This document shows, piece by piece, positions 27,423 through 35,078 of a stretch of DNA of 64,000 nucleotides; position 1 is the stretch's first letter; every line of letters begins with the position of its first letter. The stretch lies in NCBI RefSeq assembly GCF_016428585.1, contig NZ_JAELVR010000007.1, positions 1 to 64,000 of the forward strand. Direction: 5' to 3'. Below the pieces are notes generated by a model. The model was not told where the DNA came from, did not search any database, and worked only from the letters and a program-made list of their open reading frames with translations. The position numbers were made by a program, and so were the translations under genes. The DNA comes from Sedimentitalea arenosa (GTDB taxonomy: Bacteria > Pseudomonadota > Alphaproteobacteria > Rhodobacterales > Rhodobacteraceae).

Positions 27423-28306
27423 TTCTCACTCTTGGGTTCGCTCCCCTGACAGCGCTCGCGGATGACGCGGGCGCTGTTCTGGTCGGGGTGTTCGAGTGGG
27501 AGGCTCCGCAGGGCTGGTTCGGCGGCCTGTCCGGTCTGGAACTCTCCGAGGACGGCACGGCGCTGACCGCGATCACGGATCGCGGGCGTATCCTTTTCGC
27601 GCGCATCAGCCGCGACGAGGAACGCATCTCGGGCGTCGAGATCCTGCGCTCAAATCACCTGCGCCTGCAAAACGGTCGCTCCCTGATCGGTTTGACCGCG
27701 GATTCCGAGGGGTTGGCCATCGCGCCCGACGGCACGATCTTCGTGTCATTCGAGCATGTACACCGGGTCGCGCGCTATCCCGAAGCCACGGCCACGGCCG
27801 AGGGTCTGCCCCGCCCGCCCGCGCTACGTGCCCTGCGCGGCAATGCCGGGCTCGAGGCGCTGGCGATGGATGCGATGGGGCGGCTCTACACCCTGCCGGA
27901 AAAGGCCTTTGACGATCAGGGCCGAATCCCGGTCTACCGTTGGGACGGTGCGGCGTGGAGCATGCCTTTCGCTCTGCCTGGCATGGGCGGTTTCCTGCCG
28001 GTCGGAGCCGATTTCGGCCCGGACGGACGGCTCTACCTGCTCGAACGCGATTTCAACCTGTTTGGTTTCCGGAGCCGGGTGCGGAGCTGGCAGATCATCG
28101 AAGACGGCGCGGGGGACGAAAAGCTGCATCTCGAAACCGAACGGCGCACCCACGACAACCTCGAAGGCATTTCGGTCTGGCGCGACGCAATCGGGCGCAT
28201 CCGGCTGACCATGGTGTCGGATGACAATTTCATGGTCTTCCAGCGCAGCGAACTGGTCGAATATGCGCTGCCGGAAAGGCTTGCGCAGTCCCGTGCAAGC
28301 CGATAG
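27395..28306 (+). CDS. Exported esterase-like activity of phytase family protein
   Basis: A 303-residue protein with a signal peptide (about 1-22, ending TALADD) and a beta-propeller-like body: GLSGLELSEDGTALTAITDRG, ADSEGLAIAPDGTIFVSFE, NAGLEALAMDAMGRLYTLPE and NLEGISVWRD repeat the propeller pattern of the phytase-like esterase family (DUF3616/SdiA-like relatives). Activity is unproven: phosphoesterase or esterase are both possible. ATG 27395 lies inside mepA in another frame (28-bp overlap), directly at the signal peptide, so coupling to mepA is likely. Confidence 0.75.
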   Translation: MRLGPALQLILTLGFAPLTALADDAGAVLVGVFEWEAPQGWFGGLSGLELSEDGTALTAITDRGRILFARISRDEERISGVEILRSNHLRLQNGRSLIGLTADSEGLAIAPDGTIFVSFEHVHRVARYPEATATAEGLPRPPALRALRGNAGLEALAMDAMGRLYTLPEKAFDDQGRIPVYRWDGAAWSMPFALPGMGGFLPVGADFGPDGRLYLLERDFNLFGFRSRVRSWQIIEDGAGDEKLHLETERRTHDNLEGISVWRDAIGRIRLTMVSDDNFMVFQRSELVEYALPERLAQSRASR

Positions 28307-28326
28307 GTGCACGCTGCCTCCCGAAA

Positions 28327-28362
28327 CGGGGGTCAAGTCGCCGCACCCTTGCAAAAAACGAG
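28327..28362 (+). promoter_or_regulatory. Candidate preQ1-I riboswitch upstream of the queuosine-precursor transporter gene
   Basis: In the 63-bp leader, 28327-28333 (cgggggt) can pair with 28345-28351 (acccttg) to make a seven-bp P1 with two G-U pairs. The 11-nt loop contains tcg (28338-28340), which can pair with cga (28359-28361) behind an A-rich tail (28353-28358, six A). This is the H-type pseudoknot layout of preQ1-I aptamers, with the ligand-reading C just before the 3' P1 strand (CCGC-ACCC). The tail overlaps the weak ribosome site CGAG seven bases before ATG 28370, so ligand binding could block translation. An alternative hairpin, cccg-aaa-cggg (28320-28330), would compete with P1. 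The nature of the downstream gene supports the call; no alignment was possible. Confidence 0.42.
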
Positions 28363-28369
28363 CACCCCG

Positions 28370-28999
28370 ATGAACCGCGCACACCTCCCCGGAATACTCG
28401 CCATGGCCGCGATCGTCGTGGCCTCCAACATCCTGGTCCAGTTCCTGTTCGGCCAATGGCTGACCTGGGGCGCGTTCACCTATCCACTGGCCTTCCTCGT
28501 CACCGACCTGATGAACCGAATCTACGGCGCAGGACCCGCGCGTAAGGTGGTCTTCGCGGGGTTCCTCGTCGGCGTCGCCTGTTCGCTTATCGGCACCCAG
28601 ATCATCGGCGAATTCGGCCCGCTCGTCACCCTGCGCATCGCGCTTGCCTCGGGGATCGCGTTCCTGACGGCGCAGCTGCTGGATGTCGCCATCTTTTCCT
28701 CTCTGCGCCGGGCGTCGTGGTGGAAGGCGCCGCTGGCCTCGACCCTGATCGGGTCTTCGGTCGACACGGTTCTGTTCTTTTCCATCGCCTTCGCGGCCGG
28801 GCTCAGCTGGATCGAACCCGGCAACGATGTCGGCTGGGCGAACGAGGCGCTGCCGCTTTTGGGCATGGGGCCGGTGGTGCCGCTCTGGGCGTCGCTGGCG
28901 CTGGCCGATTGGAGCGTCAAACTGGGGCTGGCCCTGATCGCCTTGGTCCCGTTCCGCCTCATCATCGGGCGCTTCGGTCCGGACCCGGCGCTACGGTGA
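28370..28999 (+). CDS. Queuosine precursor transporter (VUT/YhhQ family)
   Basis: A 209-residue membrane protein with about six helices. The motif TYPLAFLVTDLMNRIYG and the later GSSVDTVLFFSIAFA are typical of the VUT family (YhhQ), which imports queuine, preQ0 or preQ1 for tRNA queuosine synthesis. ATG 28370 is preferred, because upstream in-frame residues are leader sequence that may form a riboswitch. There are no que genes beside it, as expected for a salvage transporter. Confidence 0.88.
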   Translation: MNRAHLPGILAMAAIVVASNILVQFLFGQWLTWGAFTYPLAFLVTDLMNRIYGAGPARKVVFAGFLVGVACSLIGTQIIGEFGPLVTLRIALASGIAFLTAQLLDVAIFSSLRRASWWKAPLASTLIGSSVDTVLFFSIAFAAGLSWIEPGNDVGWANEALPLLGMGPVVPLWASLALADWSVKLGLALIALVPFRLIIGRFGPDPALR

Positions 29000-29074
29000 C
29001 GATTTCGCTTGGTGAAATCCGCAAGCCGTGGCACGCTTTCGTTTAACGTCAACAACGGAAAAGGAGGTGATCCA

Positions 29075-29131
29075 GTGTCAAGAAAGGTATTGGAGCGAGG
29101 TGTCGGAACAACTCGGGAGGACCTCCGCTAG
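29075..29131 (+). CDS. Possible 18-residue leader or small protein
   Basis: GTG 29075 to TAG 29129-29131 encodes VSRKVLERGVGTTREDLR, preceded by an extremely strong ribosome site (GGAGG seven bases upstream inside a 16-nt anti-16S match). The peptide is basic and matches no family I know. The start and spacing are ideal, but the short length and the overlapping RNA structure mean it may be merely the translated part of a regulatory RNA. Confidence 0.3.
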   Translation: MSRKVLERGVGTTREDLR

Positions 29132-29207
29132 GGCAATCCTTGGCGGGCGCTTGGCCCGAGACGATCTGGCAAAGGTCTGACCGACCCTGCCTCCGAATGA
29201 CTTTCGA

Positions 29208-29240
29208 AAGGGCCGTCCGGGCAATCGGGCGGCCCTTTTT
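29208..29240 (+). terminator. Intrinsic terminator before arfB
   Basis: Stem of ten pairs, 29210-29219 with 29226-29235 (one G-U), a six-base loop (ggcaat) and a run of five T at 29236-29240; two A before the stem can pair with the first T residues. It ends the short transcript that starts near 29050 and lies 31 bp upstream of the arfB ATG, so it could also act as an attenuator for arfB. Confidence 0.85.
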
Positions 29241-29270
29241 GTCATCACCGCAACGGTGTAGAAGGCCGCC

Positions 29271-29690
29271 ATGTTGCACATCACTGATGATATCGCCCTT
29301 CAGGACTGGGAATTGACGGAAAGCTTCGTGCGCGCCTCGGGCCCCGGCGGGCAGAACGTGAACAAGGTCGCAACCGCCGTCGAGCTGCGCTTCGAGGCGG
29401 CGCGGTCCCCGTCGCTGCCGGCGCCTGTCAAGACGCGCTTGAAACGGCTGGCCGGGCGGCGTTGGACCAAGGATGGCGCGGTGGTCCTGCAGTGCGACGA
29501 GACCCGCAGCCAGTCCCGCAATCGCGAGATCGCCCGCGACCGGCTCGCGGAGCTGGTTCGCCGCGCGTTGGTCGCGCCCAAGCGGCGCATCGCCACCAAG
29601 CCGACAAGGGGGTCTGTGCGGCGGCGTCTGCAAGCCAAGAAACAGCGGGGCGAGATCAAGAACCTGCGGGGCCCGGTCTCGGACGACTGA
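29271..29690 (+). CDS. arfB: Alternative ribosome-rescue factor / peptidyl-tRNA hydrolase ArfB (YaeJ)
   Basis: A 139-residue protein of the class-I release-factor family, lacking the codon-recognition domains. The catalytic GGQ is at 26-28 in ASGPGGQNVNK, and a basic C-terminal tail of about 35 residues (RRRLQAKKQRGEIKNLRG) matches the part of ArfB that enters the empty mRNA channel of stalled ribosomes. It releases nascent chains on non-stop mRNAs. The position right after a terminator-bearing RNA with an anti-16S motif is noteworthy. Confidence 0.92.
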   Translation: MLHITDDIALQDWELTESFVRASGPGGQNVNKVATAVELRFEAARSPSLPAPVKTRLKRLAGRRWTKDGAVVLQCDETRSQSRNREIARDRLAELVRRALVAPKRRIATKPTRGSVRRRLQAKKQRGEIKNLRGPVSDD

Positions 29691-29765
29691 ACCACTCTCT
29701 TGCATTGTGATCGCCGCCGGCCTGCTGCTAACCTGCAAAGAAACGGCGTGTCGAGGAGGAACAGG

Positions 29766-30509
29766 ATGCGACTGAAGGGCAAGACGGCCATCGTGACGGG
29801 TGGTGCATCGGGGTTCGGTGCGGGAATCGTGCGCAAATTCGTCTTCGAGGGCGCGCGCGTGATGATCGCCGACATCAACGGCGAGGCGGCCGAACGCATG
29901 GCTGCTGACACCGACAACACGCTGGCCCAGGCCGTCGACGTTGGGGACGGGGCATCTGTGCAGGCCATGGCCGAGGCCGCGCTGGCCGCCTTCGGGCGTC
30001 TCGACATTCTCGTGAACAATGCCGGCGTCACCCACCTGCCGACCCCGATGGAAGATGTCAGCGAAGAGGATTTCGACCGCGTTGTGCGCGTCAACATGAA
30101 GTCGGTCTACCTGACGGCCCGCGCACTGGTTCCGCATATGAAGCAGCAGGGCGCCGGTGCGATCCTCAACATCGCCTCGACAGCCGGGGTTTCGCCGCGG
30201 CCCAAGCTCAACTGGTACAATGCCTCCAAAGGCTGGATGATCACCGCGACCAGGACGATGGCGGTGGAACTCGCCCCGGACGGCGTCCGCGTCAACGCGC
30301 TCAACCCGGTGGCGGGCGAAACCCCGCTGCTCAAGTCCTTCATGGGCGAGGATACGCCCGAGATGCGGGCGAAGTTCCTCGCCACGATCCCGCTTGGCCG
30401 GTTCTCCCAGCCCGAGGACCTCGGCAACGCGGCCTGTTTTCTCTGCTCCGACGAGGCCAGCATGATCACCGGCGTCGCGATGGAGGTCGATGGCGGGCGT
30501 TGCATCTGA
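29766..30509 (+). CDS. SDR-family oxidoreductase
   Basis: A 247-residue classical short-chain dehydrogenase/reductase. NAD(P)-binding TGGASGFG (11-18), NNAG (84-87), catalytic S138, Y151 and K155 (YNASK), and the usual C-terminal ITGVAMEVDGG are all present. D36 at the end of beta-2 (MIADIN) suggests NAD(H) preference. It resembles glucose/3-ketoacyl-ACP-type SDRs; the substrate cannot be read from the sequence. GAGGAA precedes ATG 29766 at a good distance. A separate promoter is likely because arfB ends 75 bp upstream. Confidence 0.85.
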   Translation: MRLKGKTAIVTGGASGFGAGIVRKFVFEGARVMIADINGEAAERMAADTDNTLAQAVDVGDGASVQAMAEAALAAFGRLDILVNNAGVTHLPTPMEDVSEEDFDRVVRVNMKSVYLTARALVPHMKQQGAGAILNIASTAGVSPRPKLNWYNASKGWMITATRTMAVELAPDGVRVNALNPVAGETPLLKSFMGEDTPEMRAKFLATIPLGRFSQPEDLGNAACFLCSDEASMITGVAMEVDGGRCI

Positions 30510-30616
30510 GTGTTTCCGTTGCGTCTTTTTCACAGCATACACCCGCTTTGCGCCCGAACCGGACGCAAGACCAAAGAGCTGCGCGCACACCGCGACCGAT
30601 CTGACAGGACCCGCGC

Positions 30617-31630
30617 ATGATCCCTGGCCCCCGCAACCTGATCACCGACGTGCCCGGCCTGATGGTCGGCAATGCGCAGGACGCAGCTCTCAAGTCCGGT
30701 GCGACCGTGCTGACGGCGGATGCGCCCTTCACCGCATCGGTCGCCGTGATGGGCGGCGCACCCGGCACGCGTGAGACCGACTTGCTGGCGCCGGACAAAT
30801 CGGTCACCCGCGTCGATGCTCTGGTGCTGTCGGGCGGCTCGGCCTTCGGGCTGGATGCCGCTTCGGGCGTCATGGATGGTCTGCGCGCGGCGGGACGCGG
30901 CTTTCGCATTGCCGATGCGATCATCCCGATCGTTCCGGCGGCGATCATTTTCGACCTGCTGAACGGTGGCGACAAGTCATGGCGGGACAACCCCTATCGC
31001 CATCTCGGCCGCGCCGCGTTCGATGCCGCCGCGCCCGAGTTCGACCTCGGCACCGCCGGTGCCGGCACCGGCGCGCTGAGCGCGATGCTGAAGGGTGGGC
31101 TGGGCTCGGCCTCCCTCGTTCTCGACGACGGAACCACCGTCGGCGCCCTGGTCGCCGCCAATCCGATGGGCAGCGTGACCACCCCCGGCGAGCAGCATTT
31201 CTGGGCCGCTCCCTTCGAGATCGACGCGGAATTCGGCGGGCTTGGCCCCGACCCTGCTGCCGGGCTCGGCCGGACGCTCGACAGTCGAAAGATGCAGGCG
31301 ATGCGCGCCCGCGCGCAGGAGCGCGCCAACACAACCATCGCCATCGTGGCGACCGATGCGGCGCTCGACAAGGCACAGTGCCAACGCGTCGCCACCGCAG
31401 CCCATGACGGCATCGGCCGCGCCATCGTTCCGGCCCACGCGCCAGGCGACGGCGATCTGGTTTTCGCGCTTTCCACCGCTGAGCGCGCGATGCAGGCGCC
31501 CGAACGGGATCTCGCCCTCATCGGCCATGCCGCGTCGCTCTGCCTGTCGCGGGCCATCGCCCGAGCGATCCACTTGGCCCGTCCCGCCCCCGGCGATTTG
31601 TTGCCCTGTTGGTCGGATGCAACACCATGA
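30617..31630 (+). CDS. P1-family peptidase (DmpA/NylC-like N-terminal nucleophile hydrolase)
   Basis: A 337-residue cytoplasmic protein of the P1/DmpA family. ITDVPGLMVGNA at the start, LVLSGGSAFGLDAASGVMD, and AGAGTGA at the expected place are family hallmarks. The segment ANTTIAIVAT puts a self-cleavage site between N238 and T239, as in NylC-like members, so T239 is the likely nucleophile. Such enzymes release N-terminal residues or hydrolyse unusual amides. ACAGGA lies seven bases before ATG 30617. The stop overlaps the idi start (ATGA). Confidence 0.87.
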   Translation: MIPGPRNLITDVPGLMVGNAQDAALKSGATVLTADAPFTASVAVMGGAPGTRETDLLAPDKSVTRVDALVLSGGSAFGLDAASGVMDGLRAAGRGFRIADAIIPIVPAAIIFDLLNGGDKSWRDNPYRHLGRAAFDAAAPEFDLGTAGAGTGALSAMLKGGLGSASLVLDDGTTVGALVAANPMGSVTTPGEQHFWAAPFEIDAEFGGLGPDPAAGLGRTLDSRKMQAMRARAQERANTTIAIVATDAALDKAQCQRVATAAHDGIGRAIVPAHAPGDGDLVFALSTAERAMQAPERDLALIGHAASLCLSRAIARAIHLARPAPGDLLPCWSDATP

Positions 31631-32157
31631 GCAGCGAAATCCCGGCCTGGGTCGACGAAGAACTGAAGCCGGTCGACAAGATCGAAGTGCACCGCGCAGG
31701 CCTGCGACACAAGGCGGTGTCGGTCTTCGTGATCCGCGACAGGTCGATCCTGCTGCAGCGCAGGGCGTTGGGAAAATACCATACGCCCGGCCTCTGGGCG
31801 AACACCTGTTGCACCCATCCGGACTGGGGCGAAAGCGCGCTCGACTGCGCACAGCGCCGCCTGTCGGAAGAACTGGGCATCACCGGATTGCAGCCAGAGC
31901 ACCGCGAGGTCTTGGAATACCGCGCGGACGTCGGCGGTGGCATGATCGAGCACGAGGTCGTCGATGTCTTTATCGCCGAAGCGCCGCCTGACTTGCCGAT
32001 ATCGCCGAACCCGGACGAAGTGATGGACACGCGGTGGGCGGACCTTGCCACGCTCGCAGAGGATGTGGCCCGTCAGCCGGAGGCCTACACCCCATGGCTG
32101 CGGATCTATCTGCGCGACCATTCCGCGGCGATCTTCGGCCCGGAATGGACGACATGA
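31627..32157 (+). CDS. idi: Isopentenyl-diphosphate Delta-isomerase, type 1
   Basis: A 176-residue Nudix-fold enzyme interconverting IPP and DMAPP for isoprenoid synthesis. Catalytic C62 in NTCCTHP and E110 in IEHE, with metal ligands in HTPGLWANT and the Nudix-like AQRRLSEELGI, are in the expected order. ATG 31627 overlaps the previous stop; an in-frame start at 31609 would add six residues without support. It may serve bacteriochlorophyll/carotenoid or quinone synthesis in this group, but no such genes are in the window. Confidence 0.93.
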   Translation: MSSEIPAWVDEELKPVDKIEVHRAGLRHKAVSVFVIRDRSILLQRRALGKYHTPGLWANTCCTHPDWGESALDCAQRRLSEELGITGLQPEHREVLEYRADVGGGMIEHEVVDVFIAEAPPDLPISPNPDEVMDTRWADLATLAEDVARQPEAYTPWLRIYLRDHSAAIFGPEWTT

Positions 32158-32182
32158 CCTTGGCCAAAGGAGAGCGGAGAGG

Positions 32183-33445
32183 ATGACGGTTCTGATCGCC
32201 GGCGGTGGCATCGCAGGACTGACGCTGGGCCTGACCCTGCACCAGTTAGGGGTGCCATTTCGCATCTTCGAGACCACGCGCAAGATCAGGCCCCTGGGTG
32301 TCGGGATCAACCTGCAGCCCAACGCAGTGCGCGAGCTGCTCGATCTGGGGCTCGGAACCGAGCTCGACCGGATCGGCGTGCGCACACGGCAGATCGGGTT
32401 TTACAGCAAGCACGGGCTGCTGATCTGGGAAGAGCCGCGCGGCACATGGGCAGGCTATGCCTGGCCGCAATACTCGGTGCATCGCGGCCATCTTCAGGTT
32501 CTGCTGCACCAGACCCTCATCGCCCGCGCCGGACCAAACTGCGTGGTCACAGGCACCCGCGCCACCGGCTTTCGGACCGGCCCGGATCAGGCCACCCTGC
32601 TGCTGGACAACGGAGAGACCATCGCGGGCGACCTCGTGATCGGCGCCGACGGCATCCATTCGGCCCTGCGCGCGCAGATGTATCCGCAGGAAGGCGCGCC
32701 GATCTGGAACGGGCGCGTTCTGTGGCGAGCGACGACAGAGGCCGAGGCATTCCTGGGCGGCGGCGCGATGGTGATGATCGGCCATGACGACCTGCGCATC
32801 GTCGCCTACCCGATTTCGGATCCCGACCCCGAGACAGGCTGCACGACGATCAACTGGATCGCCGAAAAACGCTTTGATCCCGAGATCGGATGGCGCCGCG
32901 AGGATTGGAACCGAGCCGCCGACATCCGCGATTTCCTACCCGATTTCGCCGACTGGCGGTTTGACTGGATCGACGTGCCCGCCCTGGTCCGCAGCGCGGC
33001 CGAGGTGTTCGAATACCCGATGGTCGACCGCGACCCCCTGCCCGCTTGGACGGAAGGGCGCGTGTCCCTTATGGGCGATGCGGCGCATCCGACCTATCCG
33101 GTCGGCTCCAACGGGGCGAGCCAGGCGATCATCGACGCACGCATGATCGGCGCGGCGCTGCTGACGCATGGCCGGACACACGCCGCGCTGGCCGCCTACG
33201 AGGACGCCGTACGCCCGGTGACGACGGCGGTCGGGCTGGCCAATCGCGGCAGCGGACCGGACGCGATCCTGCAACGCGTCGAGGATCTCTGCGGCGGCCG
33301 GTTCGAGCAGATCGACGACGTGATCCCGCGCGCCGAACTGGCCGCCCATGCCGAACGTTACAAGTCCCTGGCCGGGTTCTCGATCGAAACGCTGAATGCA
33401 AAACCGCCGATCATCCCGCCCGCCGCTCGGACCTCCGACACCTAG
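32183..33445 (+). CDS. FAD-dependent monooxygenase (PhzS/salicylate-hydroxylase-like)
   Basis: A 420-residue group A flavoprotein monooxygenase. The N-terminal dinucleotide fold VLIAGGGIAGLTLGL (4-18), the DG motif VIGADGIHSALR near 152-163, and the second FAD motif MGDAAHPTYPVG near 296-307 are complete. The N-terminal half (RPLGVGINLQPNAVREL) is closest to 5-methylphenazine-1-carboxylate-1-monooxygenase-type proteins. It should hydroxylate an aromatic substrate with NAD(P)H and O2. It lies 25 bp after idi with GAGAGG before ATG 32183. Confidence 0.85.
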   Translation: MTVLIAGGGIAGLTLGLTLHQLGVPFRIFETTRKIRPLGVGINLQPNAVRELLDLGLGTELDRIGVRTRQIGFYSKHGLLIWEEPRGTWAGYAWPQYSVHRGHLQVLLHQTLIARAGPNCVVTGTRATGFRTGPDQATLLLDNGETIAGDLVIGADGIHSALRAQMYPQEGAPIWNGRVLWRATTEAEAFLGGGAMVMIGHDDLRIVAYPISDPDPETGCTTINWIAEKRFDPEIGWRREDWNRAADIRDFLPDFADWRFDWIDVPALVRSAAEVFEYPMVDRDPLPAWTEGRVSLMGDAAHPTYPVGSNGASQAIIDARMIGAALLTHGRTHAALAAYEDAVRPVTTAVGLANRGSGPDAILQRVEDLCGGRFEQIDDVIPRAELAAHAERYKSLAGFSIETLNAKPPIIPPAARTSDT

Positions 33446-33487
33446 CGGCGCACACAAGGAGGCGGCAGAATATCCTTGTGTCGCCGC
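33445..33487. terminator. Long inverted repeat after the monooxygenase gene (terminator-like, no T-run)
   Basis: 5' arm 33445-33460 pairs with 33473-33487 over 15 bp with one bulged C (ggcg-c-acacaagga against tccttgtgtcgcc), loop 12 bases. The arm begins in the monooxygenase stop codon. No T-run follows on either strand, so it may act as an RNA-stabilising stem or a Rho-linked site between the idi unit and the importer operon. Confidence 0.5.
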
Positions 33488-33558
33488 CCGTCTCGGCCAA
33501 GACTGCCTTCCGGATATCTCGGTTCGCCGACACGAACACGACCCACAGGGAGAAGACA

Positions 33559-35040
33559 ATGATCCGCACGTCGAAACTGGCCTTCGCCAGCGCAATCGCC
33601 GTCGCTGCCGGTCTCGGCAGCGCTCAGGCCCAGGGCGACATCACGGTCGCGATGCAGCTTGAACCGCCGCATCTGGACCCGACCAGCGCCGCCGCGGGGG
33701 CGATCGACTCGGTGGTCTATGCCAACATCTTCGAGGGGCTCACGCGCTTCATGGGCGACGGGTCCATCGTGCCGGGTTTGGCGGAAAGCTGGGAAATTTC
33801 CGATGACGGGCTGGTCTATACGTTCAAGCTGCAGGAAGGCGTGACCTTTCACGACGGCACCACAATGGATGCCGAGGACGTCAAATTCAGCCTAGACCGC
33901 GCCCGTGCCGAGGACAGCGTGAACGCGCAAAAGGCGCTTTTCGAGGGGATCAGTGACGTGTCCGTGGTCGATCCCCTGACCGTCAAGGTGACGCTGGCCG
34001 AGCCCAACGGCCTGTTCCTGTTCAACATGGCCTGGGGCGACGCAGTGATCGTCGCGCCAGAGAGCATCGAGGACATCAAGACCAACCCGGTCGGTACCGG
34101 CGCGTTCAAGTTCGTGAACTGGGTGCAGGGCGACCGGATCGATATCGAGAAGAATCCCGAGTACTGGGGCACGCCGGCAAGGCTCGACAAGGCGACCTTC
34201 AAGTTCATCTCGGACCCGACCGCCGCCTTCGCGGCCGTGATGGCCGAAGATGTGGACGTGTTCACCGGCTTCCCCGCCCCCGAAAACCTGCCCCAATTCG
34301 AGGCCGACCCACGCTTTCAAGTGCTGGTCGGTTCCACCGAGGGCGAAACCATCCTGTCGACCAACAACAAGCAGCCGCCCTTCGACAACATCAAGGTGCG
34401 CGAGGCGCTGGCACATGCCATCGACCGGCAGGCGATCATAGACGGTGCGATGTTCGGCTATGGCACGCCCATCGGCACCCATTTCGCGCCGCACCATCCG
34501 GCCTATGTCGACCTGACCGGGCAATCCGCCCATGACCCGGACAAGGCCCGCGCGCTGCTCGCCGAGGCCGGTTTCCCCGACGGATTCGAGACCACGCTGC
34601 ACCTGCCGCCGCCCTCCTATGCACGCCGGGGCGGGGAGATCATCGCCGCACAACTGGCCGAAGTCGGCATCACCGCCGAGATCACCAACGTGGAATGGGC
34701 GCAGTGGCTGGAAACCGTGTTCAAGGGCAAGAATTTCGGCCTGACAATCGTCAGCCACACGGAACCGATGGATATCGGCATCTACGCGCGGCCCGACTAC
34801 TATTTCCAATATGACAACCCCGCGTTTCAGGAGCTGATGGCGACGCTCAACAGCACCACCGATCCGGAGCAGCGCACCAAGCTGCTGCAACAGGCCCAGA
34901 CGATCATCGCCGATGACTACGTCAACGGGTACCTGTTCCAACTGGCGGCCTTGTCGGTCGCCAAGGCCGGGGTGCAGGGGTTGTGGGCGAACGCGCCGAC
35001 GCAGGCCACCGATCTGACCGCAGTCAGCTGGGCGGAATGA
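33559..35040 (+). CDS. ABC transporter substrate-binding protein, family 5
   Basis: A 493-residue periplasmic solute-binding protein of the DppA/OppA type. Signal peptide about 1-25 (GSAQAQ), the family motif LTFMGDGSIVPGLAESWEIS-like segment near 53-76, then YTFKLQEGVTFHDGTTMDAEDVKFS near 88-112, and FDNIKVREALAHAIDR near 275-290. It starts the importer operon that continues to 39942. Ligands of this family include peptides, but also opines and aromatic esters, so the tannase-like gene next to it bears on the substrate. Confidence 0.9.
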   Translation: MIRTSKLAFASAIAVAAGLGSAQAQGDITVAMQLEPPHLDPTSAAAGAIDSVVYANIFEGLTRFMGDGSIVPGLAESWEISDDGLVYTFKLQEGVTFHDGTTMDAEDVKFSLDRARAEDSVNAQKALFEGISDVSVVDPLTVKVTLAEPNGLFLFNMAWGDAVIVAPESIEDIKTNPVGTGAFKFVNWVQGDRIDIEKNPEYWGTPARLDKATFKFISDPTAAFAAVMAEDVDVFTGFPAPENLPQFEADPRFQVLVGSTEGETILSTNNKQPPFDNIKVREALAHAIDRQAIIDGAMFGYGTPIGTHFAPHHPAYVDLTGQSAHDPDKARALLAEAGFPDGFETTLHLPPPSYARRGGEIIAAQLAEVGITAEITNVEWAQWLETVFKGKNFGLTIVSHTEPMDIGIYARPDYYFQYDNPAFQELMATLNSTTDPEQRTKLLQQAQTIIADDYVNGYLFQLAALSVAKAGVQGLWANAPTQATDLTAVSWAE

Positions 35041-35078
35041 CCAACGAAGGCCGTGATCTTCCCGAAAGGAGACATCTT

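Larger units (their letters stand above)
29050..29240 (+). ncRNA. Candidate structured small RNA carrying a 16-nt complement of the 16S rRNA 3' end
   Basis: Between two genes lies a stretch with its own intrinsic terminator (29208-29240) and dense base pairing. ctcggg (29112-29117) can pair with cccgag at 29155-29160. Inside it, ccgctaggg and ccttggcgg form a nine-bp hairpin with a CAAT loop (about 29124-29146), and ctttcgaaag is a palindrome at 29201-29210. At 29060-29075 the RNA would read AAAGGAGGUGAUCCAG, a perfect complement of the conserved 16S 3' tail including the anti-Shine-Dalgarno. It may be a leader or small mRNA, or a regulatory RNA. The 5' end is a guess. The next gene encodes a ribosome-rescue factor. 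Confidence 0.5.

Noticed and set aside
29067-29180. Alternative 37-codon frame from GTG 29067 in the small RNA region
   Set aside because: Its start codon lies within the GGAGGTG ribosome site itself, leaving no spacing; GTG 29075 fits far better.
29049-30590. Long minus-strand open frame over arfB and the SDR gene
   Set aside because: Both plus-strand genes are convincing by motifs; the antisense frame has no domain and typical shadow composition.
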